From positions 62,001 to 126,000 of the forward strand of contig NZ_CP032364.1 in the NCBI RefSeq assembly GCF_003589745.1: 64,000 nt of DNA, read 5' to 3'. Under the pieces are notes generated by a model that searched no databases, was not told where the DNA came from, and worked only from the letters and a program-made list of their open reading frames with translations. The first letter of the stretch is position 1; the number at the start of each line of letters is the position of its first letter. Made by a program: the position numbers and the translations under genes. Shown here one piece after another: positions 16,422 to 27,000 of this stretch. This DNA is from Lachnoanaerobaculum umeaense (lineage in GTDB: Bacteria; Bacillota; Clostridia; Lachnospirales; Lachnospiraceae).

Positions 16422-19400
16422 ATGAGTATAAGTAAAAAGCTAAAGTTATTCTTATATGCTTTAATCTTTATGATGTTTATGTTGTTATCGTTTAGTCCTT
16501 TTAAGTCATGGGCTACGGGTGCGGGAGGATCTGCCAATACGAATATAACATATGTAGATCCGGCTACTACCGCTACTTTGACAGGTAAACAGGAATCGTT
16601 TTATTTAAGTGCAGGACTATCAGGAGCTGCAGGTACTTATATAGAGCCATATTCTATAATATACCTGGACAGAACCAAGTTTGTACAACCTAAGGTTCAG
16701 GATGTATCAGGTTCATCTACTATTAAGAATGTTTCTGTAACATGGGATGCAACACATTGGAAAATAAAAGTCACATATAATATGTTGACTGCAGGCCCTG
16801 CAATATCAAATCCTTTTAGAGTCGGACTTTTGCATGTATTTGCAAATGGTGAAAACTTTAATATAGATACTAAGTTATTCTCAAAAGATGATGTTTTGAT
16901 AGCTTCATCTACAAATCAACTTACTGCCGCTACAAATGTAGCAGGTGTACCGGGAGCTGATGACGGAGTTATCAATGGCTGGGGTGGTTCAGGAGAAAGG
17001 CTTGTATCAGATGATGAGACTAATGCAAATCATACACTTATAAGTGCAGGTGTTACAGACGGAGTTAAGGCTCTCATATACAATGGTACAAAGAATGCTA
17101 CAGATACAGAAGTAACAAGTAGTGCTTATGGTATAGACAGAAGAAATGTAAGAACAATAATAAACTTACCTGCAAGTGTGGTATGGGATCCAAGCCTTCC
17201 TAATAATGCAGGTTGGACATATAGTTCTGCGGATCATACTATTTCAATAGATGCACCAAGAAACAGAAGGCAGAATTTTTTTCAGGAATTTACTATTAAA
17301 TTTAACGGAACACAGCCTGTTGCCGGAAATACATGGACAAGACTTGAATTTCCACAGACCAATTATCTTGTAAATGATGACGGAACTCCGGATCTGAGTA
17401 CAGAGAGAAAATCAAAAGTATTTAAATCTTATAGATATGTTCAAAAGTTATTTGTTTATAAGTATATGGTATTCCCTACAAAGCCTGATGGAAATCCTTC
17501 ATTAAGTGGTGATAACTATGTACATCTAAACGGAAACGGTGGAGTAAATAAATATCTTATAGATGTAGCACAGTACTGGGGAAATCTTACAGTTACAGGT
17601 TCAACAGTAAAATTCAAGTCTATAGCTGATCTACCTGTAGATCCTGTAATATTCAAAGGATACGGTCTTAGAGTTTGGGAAGACAGATTTGACGCGGCAA
17701 ATCTTGCAAAGTTAAATCACAATAAACTTATAGGTGTAAATGATGACAGCAGTGAAGAAGTTATCGCTACAAATATAAATTACACTGCCGCTAATGACAG
17801 AAATTCTTTCTTTAAATGGGATACAGATCATAATATAACAGAAAAACATTATAAATCTATCAGACTTGAGTTTGATGATGAAATAACTATTTCAGGTTAT
17901 GCAGAACAGGCTCTTGGATTGTTTGTAGAAACAAAACATACCCCTGCTCTTATCTCAAGAATAGAAACAAAACTTGCTGCAGGAAATAATGATATAACAT
18001 ATAATACAGCTAAAGTATATTCAAATACAGGAAGTGAGATAGGATCTCATATAGTAAGAAATTACTATGCACCTGATTATGCATATATAAAACTTGAAAA
18101 GCATTCTCAAAATGTAAACAATAATTCGTCAATGACAAATGTTCAACTCGGTGATGAAGTATACTACCATGTGGTTCCACGATACAATTCATATCTGGGA
18201 ACTGAAAGAAATGTAGATAATGCAAAACTTATATTCCTTGTAGATCCCGAATTTGTATTTGATCATGCTGTTCATCACACATACCAGGCGGCTTACAGAC
18301 TGACTTTAAATACAAATCCGGAAGTAATATATGATTACAAGGGCACAGGAAAGACTGCATATGTTTTCAAACTGGAAAACTTTGTATTGCCAAAAACAAA
18401 TGACAGATATGATGGTTGGGACAGATTGCTTTTTTACTTTAAGCCTACAGCCTCACTTAGTGAAGGTGAGCATACTGTAGAATCAATCCTTAGCTGGGAT
18501 AATGCTTCAAGTGATGCAAGAGGTATTGATCCAAATACAGTATACTCAAATGCACCGACAGATTTTCTTGATAAGTATGATGCTAATAATAATGGAAGTA
18601 CCACAGATAGACTTTCATACCTGAGCTTTAAGTTTAACTTTATACCACCAAGAGCTGTTATTTTAAATAAAAAACAAAAGATAACTACAGAGACTGGGTA
18701 TCAAAGTGCAATAAAGGCTGAAACTGATGATATTGTAGAATACAAAATAACTGCATGGAATAACTCCATAGATAATGCTACAGCACTAAATATAATGGAT
18801 ATATTCCCATATGCAAATGATAAGGCCATAGTAAAGGATGAGTCAGGAAACTATGTAGATAGAGGATCAAAGATGTATCCTATCTTGCAAGGTCCGGTGA
18901 ATGCACCTGCAGGCTATACAGTTTACTATTCTACTGATGCTCCGTCAGGTACAATAGAGGCAAATGTTGCAGCTAACTGGGTGCAGGCAGGGGCTATCAC
19001 AGACTGGTCAAGTGTTACTATGTTTAAGGCTGTGATGAATGCCGGATATGCACTTACTCCAGGTAATACGGATACATTTACATATAATGTAAAGATACCT
19101 GAGACTAAAACCCTAGAGGCAGGTGATACAGCCAACAACTCCGTGGCTTCATGGTATGGAAATAATCTTGATGGGGCTTCTGAATCTGTTATATCAAAAG
19201 TAGGAATAAATAAATACATCATAGCCGGTAAGGCATACTATGATGTAGATGAAAACGGTAGCTTTAATACCGGAGATATCGTAGCAGCAAACAGACCTGT
19301 AAGACTTGTAAAGGTAGATGGCGGTGTTGAGACTGTTATAGATACAATACTTACAGACAATGACGGAAACTATACATTTAAAGATAAGATAAGCACAGAG

Positions 19401-22400
19401 GGTGATTATAAGATATATATCGAGACCCTGCCCGGTGATATTATCAGACCTTTAAATGCAAGTACAGCTACTTTGATAGGAAATGACTTTACAAATACAG
19501 TAAGTCTTCCATCAAAGATGAAGGAAAATCAGGTACCTGTACCAAATGTAAACTGGGTGGAACTTGAAGTTCCTCTAACAAGAACAAATACAAGTAAAAT
19601 AAAGAATCTGGGACTTAAGTCAGTATATACAGACCTTATAGTAAAGCATATAAAGAGAGAGGATAATACTGAACTTTCACCTACTACTACAGTAAGACAG
19701 CCAAACGGCACACCATATACAACAGCCCCGGTAACAGATAACTTCTATGAGGCAGAGACTCCACTTCCTACAAATGCAAATGGAGAGTATGGACTTACAG
19801 ATACTACAGTAACTTACTACTATGTAAGAAAAACTGCAGGAGATGTGACAGTACATCACTATGAGGAGAACTCTACCACAGAGCTTGCAACCACAGTAGT
19901 ACAGTCAGGAACTAATAAACTGGGACTTGCCTATACCACAACAGAAGAGACCATAGCTAATTATGACCTGGTAGCCCAACCGGCAAATAAGAATGGAACC
20001 TTCACAGTAGCTGCTCAGACAGTGGACTACTACTATAGAAGAAAGAATGCAGGAAATATAACAGTTAAGTACTTGGAAACAGGTACAAATGCCCAGTTAC
20101 ATGCAGACAAAGTACTTGACGGAACAAAGAAGCTTGGTCTCCCATATTCAGAGAGTGCCGAGACTATAACAAACTATGATCTGGATACTACAAATCTCCC
20201 GACAAATGATAACGGAGTATATACTACAGCACCGATAACCATCACTTATTACTATAAGAGAAAGGATGCAGGAAATGTAGTAGCAAAGTATCTGGAGCAG
20301 ACAACAAATATAGCCCTTACAACAGATGAGACTCAAAACGGAGCAGGAAAGCTTGGACTTGCATATACAACAGTAGCAAAGAACATAACAAACTACGAGT
20401 TAACAGCAAATCCGGCAAATGCAAGTGGAACATTTACTACAACAGAGCAGACAGTAAACTATATATATAGAAGAAAGAATGCAGCCAATGTAGTAGTGAA
20501 GCATCTGGAGCAGGGAAGCAATGCAGTACTTTATCCGGATGAGGTATTAGATGGAACAGGAAAGCTGGGGCTTCCATATACAACAGCGGCAAGAACAGCA
20601 GCTCAGTTACCAAACTATGATCTGGTATCAGGAGCAAGCACAGTAAATGGAAACTTTATAGAGCAGGCAACCCCTGTAGAGATAGTATATGTATACAGAA
20701 GACAGGATGCAGGAAATGTAACAGCTACCTATGTAGATGATATAACCGGAGATGTGCTTCATAGTCCAGAGGTACAAAGCGGTGCTTCAAAACTTGGTTT
20801 ACCATATGATACAGACCAAAAAACATTTGTAAACTATGATCTGATAGCAGTACCTACAAATAAGAACGGTACATTTACTACAGCTTCTGTATTAGTAGAG
20901 TATAAGTACAAGAGACAGGATGCCGGAGATGTAAGAGTAAAGCATCTAAATGCAATAACAGGAGCAAGCCTTGCCCCTGATGAAGTACTTAGCGGAGCAG
21001 GAAAGCTTGGACTCCCATATACAACAGCAGCAAAGACAGCGGCAGACTTGCCAAACTATGAACTGTTTGGAGGAATCCCTGCCAATGCAAATGGAGTATA
21101 TCAGGCAGGAGGAGAAATAGTAGTAACCTATCGCTACCAAAGAGAGAATGCAGGAAATGTAATAGCAACCTATAAAGATGAGGCAGATGGAAGAGAGCTT
21201 CATCCGTCTGTAGGACAAAGTGGAGATGGAATGCTGGGACTCCCATATGATACAGAGGCAAAGAGCTTTGCAGACTATGACTTAATAGCAATGCCTGCAA
21301 ATAAGTCAGGAACCTTCTCAAATACAAATGTCTTAGTAGAGTATGTATATAGAAGAAAAGATGCAGGAGATGTAACAGTAAATCATATAGAAGTAGGAAC
21401 AGGAGATATACTGTATCCATCCACAATCTTGTCCGGAAGTAGAAAACTAGGCCTGCCATATATCACAAATAGTGAGATAATAAACTTCTATGACCTAATA
21501 AATGTACCGGCAAATGCAAATGGAATATTTAGTGTCACAGCCCAGACAGTAAACTATGAGTATGCAAGAAAGAATGCCGGAAATGTAATAGTACATCATA
21601 TATCAAAGTATGATGGAAGTAATCTGGTATCAGATGAGATACTTGATGGAAGTAGAAAGCTTGGACTAGCCTATGCCACAGCTGAGGCAGATATTGAAAA
21701 CTTTGAGATAGATACACTTCCAAGCAATGGAACAGGAGTATATACTACCTCAACTCAGGATGTAACTTATACATATAAGAGAAAGAATGGAGGAGAGGTA
21801 AAGGCATTATATGTAGATGAGGCAGGAGTAGAGCTTGCAAGTAGAGAGAACTTATCAGGAGTAGAGAACGCAGGATTGACATATACAACAACAGCTAAGG
21901 CAATAACCCACTATGAGTTGATTAGTATGCCGACAAATGCAAGTGGAGTATTTAGTGATAGACCACAAACAGTGACTTATGTATATAGAAGGAAGAATGG
22001 TGGAAACATCAAAGTATACTATATAGATGAGGACACAAGGGAAGAGCTGGTAACATCAAAGGTAATAGATGGCTCAGGAAAACTTGGCCTTAACTATACA
22101 ACAGATGTAGAAGCAATAGAAAACCTGGAGTTAATTAGTATGCCGGCAAATGCAAGTGGAGTATTCACAGAAGATGAGCAGACAGTAATCTATGTATACA
22201 GAAGAAAGAATGCCGGAAATGTGATAGTACACCATGTAGATCCTGCAGGAATAAGCCTAATAGCGGATGATATACTGGATGGAAGCAGAAAACTGGGACT
22301 GCCATATAGTACAATAGAGGCAGAGATACAGGGATATCACTTCATAAGATTAGAAGGAAGAGCAGATGGAGTATTTACTGAGAATGAACAGGAAGTAACC

Positions 22401-22844
22401 TATGTATACTTAAGAAATCCGGGAGTAGTGATAATACCAAATCCATTGATACCTGCAACCCCAAGCAATATAGTAATGCCAGGAGATAGAAATACAGATA
22501 TAACGATAAGGCCAAATGGAGCAACTCCATCTATAGCGACCAGATCCAATGGAAGTAGAGGAGGAAGTGGAAGTGGAAACTCCTCAAATACAAGTATAAA
22601 ATCGGATAAGTTAGTACTTATAGATTCGGGAGTAAAGAACAAAACCCCTGAAGCTGTAGAAACAGAAAATCAAAATCCTGAGCCTACAACAAACAACAGT
22701 AAGGCAACAACAGTAGGAACCGGAACAAAGCGAGATAAGCTACCGGTGCCAAAGACAGAGGATAGAGATGAGACATATATGTATCTGTTAATGCTTACAT
22801 TGTCATTGATGGCTTTTGTAAGAGTGAAGAATAAAAAAGAATAA
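16422..22844 (+). CDS. Giant MucBP-repeat surface protein 1
   Basis: A 2140-aa putative wall-anchored adhesin. Signal peptide about 1-31 (basic start, hydrophobic core, FSPFKSWA). Residues about 32-765 are a large extracellular region I cannot assign. A DUF11-like segment follows (EYKITAWNNSIDNATALNIMDIFPY, about 767-795). A SdrD-type B-like domain is at about 931-1006 (AGKAYYDVDENGSFNTGD...TDNDGNYTF). Thirteen MucBP-type repeats of ~71-76 aa occupy about 1070-2000, most with KLGLPYTT and YRRKNAGN segments. A Ser/Thr/Asn-rich stalk, the sorting-like LPVPKTED at ~2106, a hydrophobic span and KNKKE complete it. ATG is set by TTAGGAG. MucBP domains are associated with mucin or carbohydrate binding; ligand unknown. 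It is a close paralogue of the gene at 24021. Confidence 0.85.
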   Translation: MSISKKLKLFLYALIFMMFMLLSFSPFKSWATGAGGSANTNITYVDPATTATLTGKQESFYLSAGLSGAAGTYIEPYSIIYLDRTKFVQPKVQDVSGSSTIKNVSVTWDATHWKIKVTYNMLTAGPAISNPFRVGLLHVFANGENFNIDTKLFSKDDVLIASSTNQLTAATNVAGVPGADDGVINGWGGSGERLVSDDETNANHTLISAGVTDGVKALIYNGTKNATDTEVTSSAYGIDRRNVRTIINLPASVVWDPSLPNNAGWTYSSADHTISIDAPRNRRQNFFQEFTIKFNGTQPVAGNTWTRLEFPQTNYLVNDDGTPDLSTERKSKVFKSYRYVQKLFVYKYMVFPTKPDGNPSLSGDNYVHLNGNGGVNKYLIDVAQYWGNLTVTGSTVKFKSIADLPVDPVIFKGYGLRVWEDRFDAANLAKLNHNKLIGVNDDSSEEVIATNINYTAANDRNSFFKWDTDHNITEKHYKSIRLEFDDEITISGYAEQALGLFVETKHTPALISRIETKLAAGNNDITYNTAKVYSNTGSEIGSHIVRNYYAPDYAYIKLEKHSQNVNNNSSMTNVQLGDEVYYHVVPRYNSYLGTERNVDNAKLIFLVDPEFVFDHAVHHTYQAAYRLTLNTNPEVIYDYKGTGKTAYVFKLENFVLPKTNDRYDGWDRLLFYFKPTASLSEGEHTVESILSWDNASSDARGIDPNTVYSNAPTDFLDKYDANNNGSTTDRLSYLSFKFNFIPPRAVILNKKQKITTETGYQSAIKAETDDIVEYKITAWNNSIDNATALNIMDIFPYANDKAIVKDESGNYVDRGSKMYPILQGPVNAPAGYTVYYSTDAPSGTIEANVAANWVQAGAITDWSSVTMFKAVMNAGYALTPGNTDTFTYNVKIPETKTLEAGDTANNSVASWYGNNLDGASESVISKVGINKYIIAGKAYYDVDENGSFNTGDIVAANRPVRLVKVDGGVETVIDTILTDNDGNYTFKDKISTEGDYKIYIETLPGDIIRPLNASTATLIGNDFTNTVSLPSKMKENQVPVPNVNWVELEVPLTRTNTSKIKNLGLKSVYTDLIVKHIKREDNTELSPTTTVRQPNGTPYTTAPVTDNFYEAETPLPTNANGEYGLTDTTVTYYYVRKTAGDVTVHHYEENSTTELATTVVQSGTNKLGLAYTTTEETIANYDLVAQPANKNGTFTVAAQTVDYYYRRKNAGNITVKYLETGTNAQLHADKVLDGTKKLGLPYSESAETITNYDLDTTNLPTNDNGVYTTAPITITYYYKRKDAGNVVAKYLEQTTNIALTTDETQNGAGKLGLAYTTVAKNITNYELTANPANASGTFTTTEQTVNYIYRRKNAANVVVKHLEQGSNAVLYPDEVLDGTGKLGLPYTTAARTAAQLPNYDLVSGASTVNGNFIEQATPVEIVYVYRRQDAGNVTATYVDDITGDVLHSPEVQSGASKLGLPYDTDQKTFVNYDLIAVPTNKNGTFTTASVLVEYKYKRQDAGDVRVKHLNAITGASLAPDEVLSGAGKLGLPYTTAAKTAADLPNYELFGGIPANANGVYQAGGEIVVTYRYQRENAGNVIATYKDEADGRELHPSVGQSGDGMLGLPYDTEAKSFADYDLIAMPANKSGTFSNTNVLVEYVYRRKDAGDVTVNHIEVGTGDILYPSTILSGSRKLGLPYITNSEIINFYDLINVPANANGIFSVTAQTVNYEYARKNAGNVIVHHISKYDGSNLVSDEILDGSRKLGLAYATAEADIENFEIDTLPSNGTGVYTTSTQDVTYTYKRKNGGEVKALYVDEAGVELASRENLSGVENAGLTYTTTAKAITHYELISMPTNASGVFSDRPQTVTYVYRRKNGGNIKVYYIDEDTREELVTSKVIDGSGKLGLNYTTDVEAIENLELISMPANASGVFTEDEQTVIYVYRRKNAGNVIVHHVDPAGISLIADDILDGSRKLGLPYSTIEAEIQGYHFIRLEGRADGVFTENEQEVTYVYLRNPGVVIIPNPLIPATPSNIVMPGDRNTDITIRPNGATPSIATRSNGSRGGSGSGNSSNTSIKSDKLVLIDSGVKNKTPEAVETENQNPEPTTNNSKATTVGTGTKRDKLPVPKTEDRDETYMYLLMLTLSLMAFVRVKNKKE
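19206..22639 (+). repeat. Long direct repeat, copy 1 (3' half of giant gene 1)
   Basis: About 3434 bp nearly identical to 26829-30262 at a constant offset of 7623 bp, without visible indels. It covers the B-like domain, all 13 MucBP repeats and part of the stalk. Differences cluster in a few repeats (6 and 11). Confidence 0.9.
19629..22420 (+). repeat. Thirteen MucBP-type repeats in giant protein 1
   Basis: Tandem units of ~71-76 codons. Each begins after an [AG]-G-[NDE] with [VI]-x-V-x-[HY] and ends in [YV]-x-[YK]-[RK]-[RK]. The first is divergent (TDLIVKHIKREDNTEL). The last (VIVHHVDPAG) ends in YLRNPG before the stalk. Confidence 0.85.
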
Positions 22845-22856
22845 ATCTGAAAAAAT

Positions 22857-22886
22857 AAGTCCCGGCGGAAAGGCGGGGCTTATTTA
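22857..22886 (+). terminator. Terminator after giant gene 1
   Basis: Stem AAGTCCCG/CGGGGCTT (22857-22864 and 22874-22881, one G-U pair) followed by ATTTATATTTT. Confidence 0.75.
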
Positions 22887-22896
22887 TATTTTAATA

Positions 22897-23169
22897 TTAA
22901 AACAAATCACTATGAGTTCCTGTTCGTGTCAGATATAAAATTAGCTCATCATCTAATATTTCATAAATCAAAAGCCAATCGGGAGTTATATGACATTCCC
23001 TACATCCTTTATAATTTCCACTCAAATAGTGGTCCTTATATTTTGCAGGAAGAGTCTCTCCATTTGCCAAAATATTAAGCACAATCGTTAAAAGTGAAAT
23101 ATCATAGCCTCTTTTTTGGGCTTTCTTTAGGTCTTTTTGAAATTTTGTAGATGGCCTTATTCTATACAT
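22897..23169 (-). CDS. RelE/ParE-superfamily toxin, YafQ-like
   Basis: A 90-aa small basic protein (MYRIRPSTKFQKDLKKAQKRGYDISLL...). The middle LPAKYKDHYLSGNYKGCRECHITPDWLLIYE and the end LYLTRTGTHSDLF follow the YafQ pattern (H...L.G.Y.G..ECHI.PDWLLIY...L...RTG.HSDLF). YafQ-type toxins are ribosome-dependent mRNA endonucleases; the conserved His residues are present. The start is ATG 23169; a TTG one codon earlier is also possible. It overlaps the antitoxin end by 8 nt and lies on the opposite strand from the giant genes. Confidence 0.88.
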   Translation of the reverse strand: MYRIRPSTKFQKDLKKAQKRGYDISLLTIVLNILANGETLPAKYKDHYLSGNYKGCRECHITPDWLLIYEILDDELILYLTRTGTHSDLF

Positions 23170-23422
23170 CAAGTAAGTCCCTCATCATTTCGTCAACATT
23201 GCTATAAGTCTTGCCAATAGTAGGATCAGATTTCATTTTTTGAACTTCCTCAATGGCCGCAATTGTTTCTGCATTTGGTATGTCATAATTGATAACACTC
23301 TGCATATATCTGACTATATTCCCTTTTACATTTTCGCCATTTCTGGTAATTATACTTTTAAAGGCATTATAGACTTCTCTATCCATAGAAAATGAACAAG
23401 TTACTGTATTATTTTTATTCAC
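23162..23422 (-). CDS. RelB/DinJ-family antitoxin
   Basis: An 86-aa protein with an N-terminal ribbon-helix-helix-like part (NTVTCSFSMDREVYNAFKSIITRNG) and a C-terminal toxin-binding tail (AIEEVQKMKSDPTIGKTYSNVDEMMRDLLDV), as in RelB/DinJ. The start GTG 23422 has GGAGGTGG 4-11 nt upstream; an upstream TTG in the same frame (23437) precedes that site and was not used. Gene order antitoxin-toxin with overlap is classical. The pair should autoregulate its promoter in the A/T-rich sequence above 23422. Confidence 0.85.
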   Translation of the reverse strand: MNKNNTVTCSFSMDREVYNAFKSIITRNGENVKGNIVRYMQSVINYDIPNAETIAAIEEVQKMKSDPTIGKTYSNVDEMMRDLLDV

Positions 23423-23525
23423 AATCCACCTCCACAAACTACTTAGTAACTATACTTAGTAATCTAAGTATATAATTACAAAATGGAAATGTAAATAACC
23501 AAGTTTAAACAGTAATATTTAAGAA

Positions 23526-23790
23526 CAGCAAGAGGTGTATTAAGCGATAGTAAATAAATAGTGATCTATGTATATAGAATATATCAACACAAATGTAAAT
23601 CTAAGTAATATAATATTATTTGAAGATAGAAACGATACATCTTAGCCTGGCAAAAAATGTGACTACATAAATAAAAACCAGACCAAATGGAAGTAGAGGA
23701 GAAAGCCTCACAAATATAGGTTTAAAACTAGAGAAGTTAGTATGTATAGATTCAGGAGTAAAGAATAAAGATGATAGTGGTGATTTTATA
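23526..23790 (+). pseudogene. Decayed remnant of a third giant-gene 3' end
   Basis: No open frame, but the DNA aligns with the giant genes. 23526-23578 resembles the end of MucBP repeat 11 of gene 1 (DNA near 21943-21992, including GTATATAGAA). 23597-23775 resembles the stalk-coding DNA near 22462-22640: AAATGGAAGTAGAGGA is exact, followed by CTCACAAATATAGG, GAAGTTAGTA and ATAGATTCAGGAGTAAAGAA. Stops and frameshifts are frequent, and the sequence between the two matches is deleted. It is the relic of an additional paralogue. Confidence 0.75.
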
Positions 23791-23880
23791 TTTAAGTTTG
23801 TGTAAAGAACTTAGATTGTAAGAAATATGAAATTGAAAAAATATAAATAGTCAGCAAAAAGAAAGGTAAATGTCATATAT

Positions 23881-23919
23881 TTTTGCTAGCATTTAGTTTT
23901 ACAAAATGATATTATATAA
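23881..23919 (+). promoter_or_regulatory. Conserved upstream block of giant gene 2
   Basis: Nearly the same as 16293-16330 (TTTAGTTTTACAAAATGATA then TTATATAA), 101 nt before the start codon. The sequences between the block and the start codons have diverged more, which suggests selection on the block. Confidence 0.55.
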
Positions 23920-24020
23920 GAGTAATATTGTGCCATGTGGTCTATTGATGATAAAAATTTGGTTAATATCTAAGATAACCACTAGTGTATTTATATAAAT
24001 AATATTGTTAGGAGATAGAA

Positions 24021-27000
24021 ATGAGTGTAAGAAAAAGTAAAAAAGCAAGTGTATTTCTATGTACTTTATTTATGCTGCTTTTTATGTTGTCTGCCTTTAG
24101 CCCTTTTAAGGCTTGGGCAACCGGTGGAGGAACTTCCGCTACTACGAATATATCGTATGTGGAGGGAACTCAGACTACTTCTCTTCCAGGAAAGCCGGAA
24201 TCGTATTATTTGAATGTAACCGTGTCAAGTGATACTTATACGGAACCTTATTCAATAATAACTTTAAAAAGAAGTGAGTTCAATCAGCCAAGAGTAACTG
24301 ATGTCTCAGGCTCTCCTACTATAAAGAATGTGTCCGTGACATGGGATGCTACATATTGGAAGATAAAAGTAACATATAATGTACTTGCACCTGGACCGAT
24401 GGTATCTAACCCTTTCAGAGCAACTATGATAAACGGTAAGTTTGCAAATGGTGAAACAGCTACTATAGAGACAAGACTTTTTACAAAGGATGATGTAGAG
24501 CTTGCAAATAACACAAAGCAAATTACTGCGGAAACCTACGTTATGGGTATAAACAGTCAGGACAATGGTACTATCAATGGATGGACTAGGGGTGGTTCAG
24601 ACACAAGTGTGGCAGTATCAGATGATGAGACGGATGCAAGCCATACTCATATAAAGAACGGATTTACAGATACCTGGTATTCATATGCACAAAATGGTAC
24701 AAAGCATGTACATGATACAGAGATAAATGGTAATAACTATGGTGTGGACAGAAGAAAGAAAAGAACTGTTTTGACCTTACCGTCAAGCATAGTATGGGAT
24801 CCAAGTCTGCCTGATAATGCAAACTGGACCTATGACCCTGTGGCTCACACAATTACACAGGATGTAATTATGAATCCGGGTGCATTAAGCTATTTATTAA
24901 AGTTTACAGCAAAGCATAACGGTACACAGAGTGTAAATGGAACAAATAATACTACGGTTTATATACCACAGACCAACTATCTTATAAATGATGACGGTAC
25001 TGTGGATATGAGTACAGAAAGAAAGTCAAAAGTTTATAAATATTACCGGTATGTACCTAAGCTTTATATGTATAAGAGAAATATATTACCTGAGGTAACA
25101 GAGAACGGTCAGACAAATGCAGTTGTTTTAGGTGACAGATATTTTCATTTAGGTGCTAACGGCGGTAAGGATAAATGGATAATCAATGTAGCACAGTATT
25201 GGGGTGCTACGCCTGTAACAGGTTCTACAACAAAGTTTAAGTCTATAAAAGATATACCAAGTGTAAATATAGACTTTACAGGTTATGGCATCAGAGTCTG
25301 GGAAGACAGATTTGATGCAGCAAATTTGGCAAAGTTAAATCACAATAAGCTTATAGGAATAAATGATGATGACAGCGAAGAGGTAATTGCTGCAAATATA
25401 AATTATACTCCTGTAACAAATACCAATGAATTTTTTGCCTGGAATACAGAGCATAGTATGACGGCTAAGCATTATAAAGCTATCAGACTTGACTTTGATG
25501 ATGAGATAACCATATCAGGCTATGCTGAAAATGCTCTGGGACTCTTTGTGGAGTCTAAGCTTACAGCACCTGTTATTACAGCTATAGAAAATAGGTTGGC
25601 CATGGGTCAGTCTTACATTGTGTATAACAGAGCACAAGCTTTATCAAATACAGGATCTTTTATAAGAGACGCACTCATTAGAAGACATTATAAGAATGAT
25701 ATAGCACAGTTGAGATTAGACAAACATTCTCAAAACATTAATGGAAATCCGTCAGTTACAAATGCACAACTGGGAGATACCATACGTTATCATGTAGTAC
25801 CTACATATTATTCATATCTTGGTACAGAGAGAACTGTACAAAACGGTAAACTTATATTCCTGGTAGATCCTGAGTTGGAGTTTGAAAGTGCATTGCACCA
25901 TCCATATCAGGCTTCATATAGATTTACCCTAAATACCACACCACAGAGAGTGGATAATTATAAGGGTACAGGTAAGACTGCTTATGTATTTAGCCTTGAT
26001 AACTTCACATTACCACAAACGGATAGTGATTTTTGGGGATTGGACAGATTGTATATAGACTTCAAACCGACCACCAGCCTTGAAGAAGGTGAGCATACTG
26101 TTGAGGCATTCCTTAGCTGGGATAACAACTCAGCAGATGCAACCGGGCGTGATCCTAACACAGTATATTCAAGTGCAACTGTGGATTTCCTTGATAAGTA
26201 TGATGCTAATAATAACGGAAGTACCACAGATAGACTTTCATACCAGAGTTTTAAGTTTAACTTTATACCACCAAGGGCAGTTATCTTAACAAAGAGGCAA
26301 AAGCTTACTACAGAAACAAACTATAGTGCAGCTATCAATGCAGAGAGCGGAGATATAGTAGAGTACAAATTATCAGCTTGGAATAACTCCATAGATAATG
26401 CGAGACAGCTCAATGTAATGGATATATTCCCATATGAAAATGATAAGGAAATAGTAAAGGATGAGCATGGAAACTATATAGCCAGAGGCTCAAAGATGTA
26501 TCCTATATTGCAAGGGCCTGTGACTGCTCCTGCCGGATATACAGTTTACTATTCTACTGATGCTCCGTCAGGTACAATAGAGGCAAATGTTGCAGCTAAC
26601 TGGGTGCAGGCAGGAGCTATCACAGACTGGTCAAGTGTTACTATGTTTAAGGCTGTGATGAATAATTCTTATCAGTTGATTCCGGGAAGTACAGATGTAT
26701 TCACTTATAGAGTGAAGATACCTGAGACCAAGGAGCTGGAAGCAGGTTCAAGTGCAAACAACTCAGTAGCATCATGGTATGGAAACAATCTAAACGGTGC
26801 TTCAGAGTCACTTATCTCAAAGGTTACTATAAATAAATACATCATAGCCGGTAAGGCATACTATGATGTAGATGAAAACGGTAGCTTCAATACAGGAGAT
26901 ATTGTAGCAGCAAACAGACCTGTAAGACTTGTAAAGGTAGATGGCGGTATTGAGACTGTTATAGATACAATACTTACAGACAATGACGGAAACTATACAT

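Noticed and set aside
19529..22642. Many reverse-strand open frames inside the giant genes
   Set aside because: They are antisense shadows of repetitive, A/T-rich coding sequence, repeated at the same offset in each paralogue, without ribosome-binding sites or recognisable proteins.
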